Source: Heterobasidion occidentale (lineage: Eukaryota; Basidiomycota; Agaricomycetes; Russulales; Bondarzewiaceae). Taken from it: a stretch of 64,000 nt of DNA. The stretch's first letter is position 1, and each line of letters opens with the position of its first letter. Positions 20,507-31,780 of this stretch are shown piece after piece. The notes under the pieces are model-generated. The model was not told the DNA's origin. It did no database searches and was given only the letters and a program-made list of their open reading frames with translations. A program made the position numbers and the translations under genes. The DNA lies in contig JBCAQO010000003.1 of assembly GCA_039111635.1 (NCBI GenBank), positions 2,046,001 to 2,110,000 of the forward strand. The letters are read 5' to 3'.

Positions 20507-20745
20507 GGGCTTCATCGTAATCAGACAATGTAATACTCAGCCCTCTTCTGTACTCCTCGGATATAGCTAGTTGTGCTTTCATTGATTCTGCAGATATAGT
20601 GATGTACGCTGTTCGTCAAACATAGTAGTCTCGTTCCAAGACCGCCTGCAAGCTTGCGAAAGTACCGACCTCGGGTATTCCCGACGGGGATTTGACCTCT
20701 CCCTCTTGCACGTTTGCACCTCACACTCGTTCTACGTGAGAACAA

Positions 20746-21228
20746 ATGTCGAGTTCAACCGTGCGCAACATTGTCCGACGGACCCCGCTCTTGAAACGAC
20801 ACGTCTCTTCAAAACCCAATCCATCGCCTCCAGAATTCTCTCTCCCTCCTTCCAAACTACGAGCGCTCATATCACTCTATCATCGATCGGGACAATTCAT
20901 AACTGCTGATGGTCTTGACGAGGCCATCGACAGGGCCTTCACCGTGAAGGATCAAAGATATATTCACAACTCACCGTTTGGCCTGGGAGATCTGAAGTCT
21001 GAAGTTACACGGCGACGGTCTGCTCCAAAATTTGGCAGGGTGATAGACAACTTCGTGTCGAAGGAAGGCATGTATGAGGAGAGAGAGAGACGGGTCGCGG
21101 CCGTATTTGAAGCGCTATATGGGACGCAGGATGGAAGAAAGCCTGGGCTGGAAATCTTGCAGGAGAGGTGGGACCTGGTCGATCAGGCGCTTTCAGACGC
21201 AGCGTCAGAGGGAAAGAAACAATCATAG
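20746..21228 (+). CDS. Uncharacterised small protein, probably mitochondrial
   Basis: A single exon of 160 residues that I cannot assign to a named family. The first ~30 residues (SSSTVRNIVRRTPLLKRHVS) are basic, Ser/Thr-rich and free of acidic residues, like a mitochondrial presequence. The body is helical and charged: KLRALISLYHRSGQFITADG, LDEAIDRAFTVKDQRYIHNS, then a Lys/Arg-rich stretch and GLEILQERWDLVDQALSDAA. The composition and long open frame in coding-like context support a real gene. A copy of CCTCGGGTATT lies 67 bases upstream of the ATG. A GTGCGT sequence follows the stop codon directly, so a 3' UTR intron is possible. Confidence 0.65.
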   Translation: MSSSTVRNIVRRTPLLKRHVSSKPNPSPPEFSLPPSKLRALISLYHRSGQFITADGLDEAIDRAFTVKDQRYIHNSPFGLGDLKSEVTRRRSAPKFGRVIDNFVSKEGMYEERERRVAAVFEALYGTQDGRKPGLEILQERWDLVDQALSDAASEGKKQS

Positions 21229-22831
21229 GTGCGTGTCGACGTATTCCACTAAATCGTACGTTAATGACATTTTTTTGTGCAGGAGCCCTCGTTGTTTTAT
21301 TTTACTCTATCTTTGCTGTGTGGTATGCAGGCTATATTTCTGTCAATCTGCTGCTGCTCGGTCGTGGTTGTGGTCGCCTCCATATCTTCTGTCAATGTGG
21401 GTGAAGCAATTGGGCCCATTCGGTGTAAGTTATCTTCCTATGGTGCGACACTGGACAACATTCTAGAAGGGATTGTACGTGTACATCGCAATGCACGAGA
21501 CAAATTTCGAGGATCGCTCATGTATACACGATAAGTCCACTGGCAGAATTGTTTTAGAGTCGGCTGGGTCGGTACTAGGTATGAACAGGCTTGCACTTGA
21601 GTTTGTGATAGTTTGACCCAAACATCAACGGAAAACTCAGCACGCACAATGTCAGCTACATCATCAGAACACAACGGACGAGATCGGTCGGCATGGACCC
21701 ATCTCAAATAATATATACCTACTGTTCCGACGCCAGCGCTTAGTTATGGCTTCAGCGCTTCAGCGTCAAGGAGAATCTAATAAGCCGTTCCGCACCACGA
21801 TCAACACTAAGGTATTTCTTCTCCGTAGATCACCCATAAGGCGTTTGCTCAGTCAGGGGACCCATCGCTGGTATGCATTGACAGTCGATGGACTCTTCGT
21901 GACACGGCGGGTAGAAAAAGGTCAGGACTATGAATTCCATCGACTTCCAAGTAAACGCAGAGATCACGGACAGGCGAAGGACGTTGGAAGATTTTATGCA
22001 TCCCTGTCATTCTTTGGAGTGATAGGCATATTGAATCCAACCCGGTGCGCCGTGGCCTCTATCCGTTCTTCTGCTGTTAGGTCAAACAACGGATTGTACC
22101 GGTCCAGCAGCGTCTATGAGCAGTGTCAGTGACCTGGCTTCTCGTGAACTATTCAATTGCGCACCTTGTGAATTCTCTGCGCACGCATGAAGGTGAGCGC
22201 ATTTGTGGTATCATACTGAAACGATCGAGCCTCTTCGCCATTCGGGCGCTGGTCGAACATTCGCCGAAGTTCAAGGAGATGGTCCGATTGCGTAGGGATC
22301 GTGGAGAAACAGACTGGACGATAGCATTCATTGTGTGTTCTGTGCGGAAGAAAGGATGCTTACAGCCTTCGCGACTTCTCTCAGGAGCTGTCGATAGGTT
22401 TGGATAGTCTGCCCAGCCATATGTTCGAGTCTATACTGTAACGGAGCATGAACGCTGCATGAACTCAGTCAAGGGATCCGAGGGCACACGTGCCGTTTCG
22501 GCCGATGCCGGCCGTTGTGGACAGCTATGGGCGTGAATTTGAACCCGTCCCATCGATTTGCGGACTCAGCGCTTTTACGCAACTCATGCCGATGCGCTTT
22601 GATTCGTGCCAGCCACAGCCGCCACACTGCTTCGTCCATTTCGCTTAGCCATTGTCTATCAGGCACCCAGGCAAAGCTCACCGCTATGCCACGACCAGCA
22701 AAGCGACTTCATCTGTGCCACATAAGAGAGCGGGGTTAAAAGAGGGCTTCAGCTCACCCCATCCTTCTCTATCTTTTCCTGTCATAACTTCCTCTCGCAA
22801 TTCTCTGCGCTCTCTCATCAACAGTCACAAA
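21229..22831. other. 1.6-kb region without a recognised gene
   Basis: Several open frames of 60-130 residues occur (for example 21746-22132), but none has a recognisable motif, good splice structure or clear coding composition. I see no tRNA or repeat. It could hold a non-coding transcript or a decayed gene; the last ~150 bases should be the promoter of the RRM gene. Confidence 0.4.
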
Positions 22832-23747
22832 ATGACTCGGTTCAGGATGCCCCAATCCTCTTTGGACGTGATGAACGTGACCAACTCAGATGCCGGGAAA
22901 AGTGCTGTTCGTTCAGATGTGCGGAGACCTCTTCCTCGGCGGATCAACCGGCCGCGTGTTGCTCGGAAGGTGAGTCTTGCGTGGCTTTCCTGTATGGCGC
23001 TCTGACCTGGATTTCATCAGGCTTTCGCGAAGTTGCCAAAAGCTGATCCTGTCGTCAAGACAGATGGTGGCAGCAATCGCTCCAAGTCGATCACGGAGGC
23101 TCGCAAGCGAGCCGAGGCAGCCAAGCATGCAGCGCAGAAAAAGGAGGCGGCAAGACAAAGACAGGCCGAAAGAAAAAAGCAGGCCGAAAGATTGAAAAGA
23201 TGGAAATACGTATTCGTCGGTAATGTTCGTGCTTTCGCTATCATCGGTCAGGACCAAGGGACTGAGCGGGTTTGCAGTTGAGCTCCAACATTTCCGCCGA
23301 TGACCTCTCCGAGCTCTTCGCATCCTGTGGTACCATCGAGGACATCACAATCAGATGTAGCCAGGGATCGGTTGTGAGCTCACACGGAGAGAAAGGTCGT
23401 TACTATGCTTCAATTATTTTCGAGGAAGCCGCATCTGCGGTAGGTGCTTTGAAGCTCGACGGATACGAGTACCATGGCGCCAGGATCGCTGTGCGTGTGA
23501 CATTGCCGTTTGAAAATCCCCTTTTAGTGACCGACTTTTGTATTTATAGGTGTCTCCGACAGCCCTTGACCTTCCCGAGGCACAAGCGATTCAAACCACG
23601 CAGTCTCCCTCAGTAAATGAGACACCAAACATAGTCACTAGGTTGAAGAGGTTAGTTTCTCCCCCAAGCGTAGATGTGAACCATGTCGCTGACGGCTCAC
23701 ATCTCAAGGGCTCTGTTTCGTCAGGCGACACTATTGTCCTTAGATGA
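22832..23747 (+). CDS. RRM-domain RNA-binding protein, uncharacterised
   Basis: Starts MTRFRMPQSSLDVMNV. A basic leader (RPLPRRINRPRVARK) leads to a long Ala/Lys/Arg helix (EARKRAEAAKHAAQKKEAAR), then one RRM: RNP2 YVFVGNLSSNISADDLSELF, GTIEDITIRCSQG, RNP1-like GRYYASIIFEEAASAV and ALKLDGYEYHGARIAV. The tail is Ser/Pro-rich (TRLKRLVSPPSVDVNH). Three introns are placed: after RVARK, inside the VFVGN/LSSN junction, and after GARIAV. The highly charged helix before the RRM suggests a nuclear RNP role, but the exact function is unknown. Roughly 240 residues. Confidence 0.75.
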
Positions 23748-24247
23748 TGCTGACGCGAATGCGCGCGCGCCGCAGAACCACATTCTGGGATTCTCGTTCG
23801 CAAACACTGTAGCATAAACTGCATGACAGAGTTTGGCCTTGTCTCGATTTCTATGTAGGACTATGTAAAGGATTGCTATGTTCTATGTGTTGTGAATGCG
23901 TTGTATGTGGAGATTACGCTCGGATGCTATGTCAGTGATCGGTGCGTTGGCGCCGCGGTTACATCAGGCGGGGAACGAGCGACATCAAAAGGCAGCCACG
24001 GCTTACGAGACGGTGCAGACGACTGACCACAAGCCGTTCGTCTCTTGCTCGATCCCTGCACATGGGATCTGCCTAGCTCACATTCTTTTGCACCTCGAGG
24101 TCAGCCTCTTTTTCCTCTCCCAGCCTCCAGACACACGCTGTGATCGACACACCGCTGACGCATCGTCTTCCAATCCAACGTGCCCTGCTTCAGATTAGCC
24201 ACCGTTGTGATACTGCTTGCATCCTATCCTCCGCATCCTAAGCTGTC
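23748..24247. other. Intergenic region and 5' leader of the DEAD-like gene
   Basis: Nothing protein-like was found; it should contain the 3' end of the RRM transcript and the promoter and 5' leader of the gene starting at 24248. Confidence 0.4.
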
Positions 24248-27200
24248 ATGGCCAAAAGCGCCACCCTGAATCCCGCATCCATGCCTTTCTTTCCCGGTGG
24301 ACAACGGGCCAGCGAGGACGACGGAGGGCCTGGCTCGGGATTCATGACGCACGCGGTTGCCCGAGAGCATGATCAGTCGTCATCTCCTTTCACCTTTTCG
24401 TCGTCCCCTTCCCTCTATCGTGGCATCAGGCTATCCCCCCCTATTGCGGAGGGGCACGATGCTGCCCATGACGCTGGAGTCCGCTTCCAACAGTCACCCC
24501 CCGGCCCCGAATGGCTCCGTTCATCGCCCGGTCCCCGATCTGTTGACAGCGACAGACAGGTCGCAGCGTTCGAGTCTCGCGTGGGCAGAGATTTGGCCAA
24601 CTTTGATACTTTCGCCACCGTGGACGATCATAGTGCTTCTGGCACCAGCTCATCTGAGAACGGCGCCCTCGCCAACTCCATCCTGCATCGTCAAGGCGTA
24701 GCAACGCCGTCAATCTCCTTGCACAGCAATTCACGATCCCCTCTCGGTAACAACAACGTCGTGGTCACCTCGTCGTCTCCTGTGTCTTCTTTGGATTCTG
24801 GTAGCCATTTCGCTTCTAGCATGGAACTTCGTCATTCTAGCTTCGAGGCACAGCTGCATGCTTCACCCATCATCAACGACATTCTGGATCGCCTTGTTCG
24901 TTGCGAATTCTCCACTCGCGAAATTCATCGCGACCTCGGTGATGTCCATCGGAAGGTTGACGTTCTACTCGAGCGTTCTTTCGGCCAGACCTCCCAGCCT
25001 GAGTTCAAGGATCCCTTCGCCCCGTCTACTCCGTCTCAGGGTCTCAGCATCAGCGCGCCACGGCCATCTGTATCAGGTCTCGCGCCAAATCAAACATCGG
25101 ATGATATCACACAGATTTCTCAGCGGTTGAGCACGCTGACGACATCCGTTGGTCAGCTCCTCGCACTCCAAACCCAGCAGCATATCCAGAACACGACTCC
25201 TGGACTTGGGAACAACCTTGTTAACATCGGTACTCAGCCGATCGACATAGCACCGAATCAGTTGTTGTCCCCTCCGCTGTCAGTATCTGGAGGCATTCTG
25301 GGCCATGGTCTTCCTAATCGACCTGATCTTAGAGGCTCTTCTCGCACTCCGAATCCGCCGATGCGTACATGGTCAGCAGGAAGCCTCGATCTTCCTGTGC
25401 GGCCACCCGACGCAAGCGCCTCCCTTGCGCGTCCGGACATCTTACGCGATAAACGACGTTCGGTGACTGGCATGATGCGTCGCGATTCGGCCAATGTGCG
25501 TCGTTTCTATTTTGAGCGATGCACCTCACCAAACTTTTTTACAGGTGGATATGCTTCAAGGGGGTCTCTCACGGGACACAGCCGGCCCGACACTCTCGAA
25601 ATGGGATCAACTTCCTCTGGCACCTGAGCTCCTACGTTCACTGACCAAGTTTGGGTGAGCGTCGACTCTTTCTATAGCTTCCGTCGTTCTAAACCACTAC
25701 CAGCGTTGGTCCTCCAAACAAGATACAGCAACGAGCTCTCCCCTTCCTACTTCGTGGATCAGATATCATTGCCCAGGCGCCTCCCACACAGGAGCGTATC
25801 GCTGCTTATGTGATTCCCGCCATCCATGTTGCCCTTGTGAACACCATAGGGCGAGCTCCGCATCGAGGGCCTCTAGTTGTTATGATATCAACGACAGTCG
25901 ATCAGGCCACTCAAGCACAGCGTATGATTCGTGATTTGGGGGGACCTGTCGGTATTCGATCTGCGCTAGGAGTTGGTTCACCGAACAATGATATCAGCCA
26001 AGAACTACGCTTGCTCCAGCAAAACATGCCTCACATCATCTGTGGTACACCGCAGAAGCTGCATGCCCTTTTCACTGCTCACGGCGGACTCGTCGGATCC
26101 CAAGTTCGTTTCCTTGTGCTAGATGAGGTTGACCAACTCATCGCCCGGAACCTTCATGATTTCATCTTCAATATTGTCAAATTACTTCCGTCGCCTCGTC
26201 GCCTTTCGGGCTCTGGGGGTTCGACCGGAAATCTCACGTCTCCGTCGCAGACCTCACTATCAACTTCCCTTGACTCTAACGGTACATCTCCCGTCACTCT
26301 CCCGTCGGCAGTTCGGAGACTATCCAGTATCGGTTCGCTGCCCAATATTACAGACAGCGCGAATAATCTTAATCAACCAATCGAACGCCAAACCGCACTT
26401 TTTTCGAACACCGTTCCTCAAGATGTTCTCAACTTAGCGACTGCGATCCAACTGAGGGAGCCAGTTCGTGTCCTCGTGCGTCGTGACGGTAATGTCACTC
26501 ATGCCGACACGAGCCAAGGCGCTAGAGGCCTCAGGCAATTCTATCTGTATCTCGCCTTCACCGCTGGTGGCCGTTCGGAATCGATACCTTCTACTTCTGG
26601 TGGCGGCCTCGGTATCATTGGCTCAGGCCGCGGGGGGGCCTCCACTGCCGAGACAGTGCAAGCGCGCGAGTGGAAACTAGACGCACTCGGCGATTTGTTT
26701 GAGGACATTGATGTGCCTCAGGCTATCGTGCATGTGGGTGGCGTGGCGGCGCTAGATGCCGTCGTCTATAAGCTAGCAAGTCGGGGCCTGGACCCCGTTC
26801 CACTTGTACGTCCGGTTTCGCGTTTCGTCTTGCGTTTAAATTATTGTGCGTGGCATTGACGACTGGCTCGGTGACAATAGCATAGCGACATGAATGCTGG
26901 ATCCAGGATGGCGGCTTTGAACAAATTCCGTGTCTCGCAAGGCTTTGCACGGCCTCTCATGGCCAAGGTCCTTGTCGTCTACGACGTACAATTGAAGGGT
27001 CCCGAAGTTACCCATATTCCACTCGTCATCAACTACGGTGAGTAAACGCTTCGACACGCCCCGCGTCTCACTGAATCAGCTTTTCAAAGATCTTCCTAAG
27101 GCGGTCGAAGAATACGCTCATCGGTACATTCACATTTCATAATCATCATTTCCCTCATTGACCCTTCGCGCAGCGTTGCACCCGCCATCGCACCCAGCCA

Positions 27201-27446
27201 TTCTCGTGGTGGAGTCATCGTCAACTTTGTAACAGCCACAGGCGGTGACGTTGAAATGCTACGCTCCATAGAGTGCTTCTACAAGTGAGTTTTCTTTGTC
27301 CTGCAGTCCGATTTTTCCACTTACTGACTGAATTGTACAGAATCAAATGCGTATGCGCTCGTCCTATGATTCACTGAAATAGCAGCGCTGACGCGTTTCT
27401 TTACCTCTAGCCTGAAGTACCAATGAGCCTCCGCGACATTGTTTAA
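24248..27446 (+). CDS. eIF4A-like DEAD-box protein with degenerate motifs and a long N-terminal extension
   Basis: About 930 residues. The first ~410 are Ser/Pro-rich and probably disordered, with one helical stretch (LDRLVRCEFSTREIHRDLGD). A two-RecA-domain core follows that aligns end to end with eIF4A: the Q motif is kept (NKIQQRALP), but motif I reads IIAQAPPTQERIAAY (GKT lost), motif II is DEVD, motif III is SNT (LFSNTVPQDVLNLA), motif V is VYDVQLKGPE in place of T-x-ARGID, and motif VI is HRVAPAIAPSHSRGG in place of HRIGRxGR. Linker regions remain close to eIF4A (REWKLDALGDLFEDI, VINYDLPKAVEEYAHR, VPMSLRDIV). A ~60-residue Ser-rich insert lies between motifs II and III. ATP binding and unwinding look impossible, so this is probably a scaffold or competitor in translation or mRNA metabolism. 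About seven introns. Confidence 0.85.
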
Positions 27447-27688
27447 ATTGCCCTCCTCAACGTTCTTGTATCCCTACATCTACCTCTCTTGCTTGCTTGC
27501 TATCTCGTTCCCATTTCTCCGCTTAAGCTGTTATATCAAGTCGCTATACGCGTTGTTCTATACCCCTTCCATGCACCCATACTATCCGAAAACTGTCTCC
27601 TTACCGGTCCATTGCTGCCTCTCTTTTCACACACTGTATAATCTCCGGCCCTGCTCTCTGTCTGTTGCTTTGCTACTGAATCATCTCT

Positions 27689-30600
27689 TTAATTGATTCC
27701 GAACTGGATAGCCAATATTCTCAATGTACCATCTTCACTGCAACTCGCGAGGTGCTTTCGTTGTGTCTCCTTATTTATGCCCCAAGCCAATTGATGGATG
27801 TGGTCCGTGTGTGCTTGCCTAGGTTCGAACAATAACTTTAGTATGCTGACAATGTTATTTGGAACAGTGGTCACATACTCCGCTTTGATGCTCAGGACAT
27901 GTTTCCAATCAGTAGGCGAGGACGATGAATATATGAGTATCTCTCCGGTCTCGAGGCCAATCGCCAAAATTTGCCTACGACATGCAAGATGAACTACCTG
28001 TTCACAGGAAGGTTGTCACGACCTACTTGTCTTGATTTATTGTAAATGCGACCGCCGTAGCTGCCTCTGGTAATTTCAACGTTGCAACTGCCGTCCATTG
28101 GTCTTCGCTCTGATCTTTGGGGCACCAGATCTTGACCTTTTTTCGGTTTAAGTAGCACGAAGGGCCATCCAATGCAAAAAACACACCGTCTTGTCTCGCG
28201 ATGCTGTAGTAAATAGGTTACCTTTAAGGGCCCAGGCACAGTCCCAGATGATTCGCAGATGCGATTTGTCCGCTGCAATGGGAATATAACCGCCTGGTAC
28301 GAAAGGTTGAATACATCATAGTTGACACGATGTCGCGTAGTATGAGCTCACCTCCTTCTGCTTGAAGACGGAAAAGCCGCCATGTACGGTCTCGCGAGAC
28401 AGTGAGGATATGACGGTCGTCTGGACTGAAAGCAATGCGCGTGACAGTCAGAGCATGGCCGGCCAGCGGTTCACCGATGGGCCGGAACTTCTCAGTATCG
28501 TAAATACGGACGACAGCATGTTTCGGTGTTGTTGCTTTGCATGCCGTGGCAATGAGCTTGTGAGAAGACGATACACTGATAGTGACAGACTAGATAGGCG
28601 TCGGCTTTGTATATGGTTGGTGAGGAGAACAAATTGCAGTGCACACCTCGTAGCCGTGCCCGAACACTTTCTCGGTCTCAGGCCACAACGTCATGGCTGC
28701 TAACTCACCCTCGAAGGGACGTCGAGTCACCTCCGCGCTATTCGCGGTCGGGAGCTGCGCATTGCCTAGATACAGTGAGTGTATAAATGAAGCGACAATC
28801 TATTTAATGATGTATCCAACTCACCATCTGTGATGGCTTTATTTGACAAACCGAGCGGCGGTACGCTGGCGGTAACTGGCCTTCCCTCCTGTTCCCGGCC
28901 AAAATCAGCAGAGGGAATTTTTGAAGGAGGATAAGCTGATTTTTTGCGTACCTCACTGACTTCCGGATTAGCTACGCCAAGATTCTTCACGGAACGAACA
29001 AATGCCCCAGGAGCTTCGAACACACGCGCAACCTTCTCGTCTGCAACGCTCACAAAACGCATTGAATCGATAAAGCCCACACTGACAAGATCGTATCCGT
29101 GCACTTGTGGACGGCTGAGTTCGTGCCATGAATGAAGGTGTGTGCTATCACGATTTCCAGCTGGAAGAGCAGCATGAATCCGAGTCGTTTGATCCAGCCT
29201 AGTCTGAAGAGTCGGCCTGCTGTGTCAGAAACCAAAAGTAAAAGGACGAACCCCACGGAGATGAGATATTCTCCTCCTGGGCTCCATGCGATTCCTCGCA
29301 CAGGGCCCGCGTGTCCAGATATTGCACCAGTCTCGGCCCATGTTTCTGCGCTATCCTCATCAGAGGCCTCGCAATGCCAACGTCTCCACCCTCCTGCCCA
29401 GCCCCAAGCAAGTATGTCCCGTCCGCTGCATGCCCATAGGCCGCCAACGAAGCCACCAAGGCGCTGTCCCCCAACATCGCCAAAGCGTTGCCGGTTGACC
29501 CAGATGGCTGACGAAGCATCTGGGTGAGCTGTGACGATTGGGGAAGGGGACCAGATTATAACAGAAGAATCCGATGAAGTGGAAAGCAACGTCAATTGTG
29601 ATTCTTGTGAAGAGGGCGTTGTATTTTGGGGTAGCCGCCAGGTGAGAGCAGTAATGCCAGCTTCGTGGCCAACGAGCAGAGCATCGAATGTGACAGAAAA
29701 TTTCTGTCGGCTATGTGCAAGAGTCATAAGATACTGGTGATTCATGACCTAGGGTATCTACATACCTTCCATCATCGCCTTTCACGGTTAGTACATGCTT
29801 CTTCAACGAGATTTGCCTGCCACCATCTCCTGCGTCTGAAAGCTCACCCAATGATGCCTCAAACGCATCGAGGAGCTCGTCGCTTAGAGCATCTGTGGTA
29901 CTATCAGTGTTCGAGCTGAATTTTGTGACAGGATCGATGTTCCATAGGCGGATTGTCGCATCTTGAGAGCCTGAGGCGAGGATGAGCGGATCGGTTGGGT
30001 TGAGGGGTGTTCGGAATGACAGGCTACGGATCCAGTCCTCATGTCCCGATAGCGTCGCGGAATGTACGAACTGGGAAGCAATGGTGGGCATCCGTCAGTA
30101 CAACATGTTTGATGCTAGAACCCACCTTTTCTTCAGAGCGGAGGTATATGTATATGCTCTTGTCTGTACCCGCAATCGCAAGTACAAGAGCTGTCGATTG
30201 TAGATAATGATGAGCCACAAAAGTCTATACGATGTACATACGCTTACCTTTGCTTTGCGGTAGATTTGCAAGTTCGAGAGACAGAGGGTAACGTCCGTTC
30301 AGCGCGATGGACTGCACTTCCTGCAGTTCATCTATGATAACAGGTCAGAAACCTGAAAATATCCTCTCTTTCTTGAGGCTCGCTCGGCCATACCTTTTGT
30401 GCTAAGATCCCATACCTTCACTGTTGAATCCGATGCCCCAGTGACTAGATACCCTGCCTGGAGATTTACGCAAAGAGCGGATACCGCCTTGGAGTGAGCT
30501 TGCACACTCAAGACCGATGTCCACTATATCGACACAGATCAGGGTCGGAGAGCATGAAAAAGATTATAGCATTTCAGTATGTTTGAGAGTATGTACATGA

Positions 30601-30937
30601 GCAGCGACCATGCCTTGCCATCACTATTCAATTTCCATATGCGCACCATCCCCGTGTCATCTGCACTTGCGAGATGTGCGTCATCGATAAATTCCACGCA
30701 GGTGACAAGACCGGAGTGACCGACTAGCGTCTCGAGCACACCATGGTCACTTGGATCCTACAACGATATTCAATCGAAAGTGGTCCAGAACAAAGATTAG
30801 AGACACACCTCCGGATCCCAGAGTGCGACAAATTTACCAGAACCATAAGCGACGAGAGAAGATGACGAAGACGACGCGGCGTGATTAAAACGATTTATGG
30901 AGGCCGAGATATACTCGATCGAGGCATTCACGGACAT
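27689..30937 (-). CDS. ELP2: Elongator complex subunit 2 (WD40)
   Basis: Core Elongator subunit needed for wobble-uridine modification of tRNA. Starts at 30937 with VNASIEYISASINRFNHAAS and LVAYGSGKFVALWDPE, typical of ELP2. WD repeats follow: LVGHSGLVTCVEFIDDAHLA, LSGHEDWIRSLSFRTPLNPT, ILASGSQDATIRLWNIDPV, LVGHEAGITALTWRLPQNTT, SSDSSVIIWSPSP, GHAGPVRGIAWSPGGEYLIS, then the ELP2-specific GYDLVSVGFIDSMRFVSVAD-EKVARVFEAP segment, and a last repeat HTDHIHQLAWGINKETQRKH with LASCSEDGTLRI. The order (two seven-bladed propellers separated by an ELP2-specific loop) fits the family. It has many short introns. It is head to head with PPT2. Confidence 0.93.
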
Positions 30938-31197
30938 TCCAGACAGATGTGATGTTACAAAGAGCTACAGTTTCGAAAAATACAGCCAGGGTGTCATCCA
31001 GTCAGATGGTGTAGGGTCGTGGAAGGTCGTGTTCAGTGCTGTTCAATGTTCAAACGTCCAATGGCGGGAGCGGTACCGCTGTTCAAAGAAAATCGGGCGC
31101 GAATGACCAAAAATGCCACGTGATGACCACTGATGGCCATGTGATCGCATCTGTTGTTGGCAAAAGTCGCGTTCTGATCTCGCTTTGACTCCGTGCC

Positions 31198-31730
31198 ATG
31201 ACCATCCTCGGAGTGGGAGTCGATGTCCTTCAGTTGTCCAGAATTGCTTCACTGATGAGCCGTCGGACTCCTGAACGCATGGCCCTCCGCATCCTCAATT
31301 CAAACGAGCTCAGGCTTTGGAGTGCACTCCCACCTTCGGACGATGCACAAAGGATGCGCTATATTGCTGTCAGGTTCGAATCATGACCCAAGTTTTCCTT
31401 TGGTAGCTTCTTATGAGAATATGTGTGCGTTGCAGATGGGCAATCAAGGAGGCGGCATACAAGGCGATCTACCATACGGTCAAGCCGACATGGAAAGAAC
31501 TCTCGTATAGGATGATTGAGGGACAGGGATCCAAACCCTCTCTCATATACGAACCCTTAGATATAGCAGAAGCGGTCAAGTTAGGACGACTGCATGCGTC
31601 AGTGAGTCACGACGGGGACTATGTCTTTGCGACGGTAATTGCAGAAGCAAGGAAAGATGCGCCTTCGCAGGTAAGCAGAACTCTCGACCTTCGACCATTG
31701 CATGAGCGTGCCAGGTTGACACTACCGTAG
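31198..31730 (+). CDS. PPT2: Mitochondrial holo-ACP synthase, AcpS type
   Basis: Attaches phosphopantetheine to the mitochondrial acyl carrier protein. The AcpS signatures are present: ILGVGVDVLQLSRI at the N-terminus (Mg-binding Asp) and, after one intron, WAIKEAAYKAIYHTVKPTW (catalytic Glu in KEA), then RLHASVSHDGDYVFATVIAE. The intron runs from GTTCGA at about 31373 to GCAG before ATGGGCAATC. The 3' end is uncertain: reading straight on from DAPSQ gives a TAG at 31728-31730; splicing a GTAAGC...CCAG intron there would move the stop to 31777, only a few bases from the stop of the convergent IBA57 gene. It is distinct from the Lys5-type enzyme at 1524. Confidence 0.88.
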
Positions 31731-31780
31731 TGATATTCTGTTACATCCTAGTGATACAATATGCAAGTTCCCTGTAGGTC

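Noticed and set aside
20640..20705. Possible tRNA on the minus strand (a T-loop-like GAGGTCAAATCCCC)
   Set aside because: No A box, no pairing T stem or acceptor stem could be built around it.
21746..22132. A 128-residue plus-strand frame in the 21.2-22.8 kb gap
   Set aside because: No motif, no presequence or membrane pattern, and no coding-like composition; I could not support it as a gene.
31370..31385. B-box-like GGTTCGAATC inside the PPT2 gene
   Set aside because: It is the donor end of the PPT2 intron; no A box or cloverleaf lies around it.
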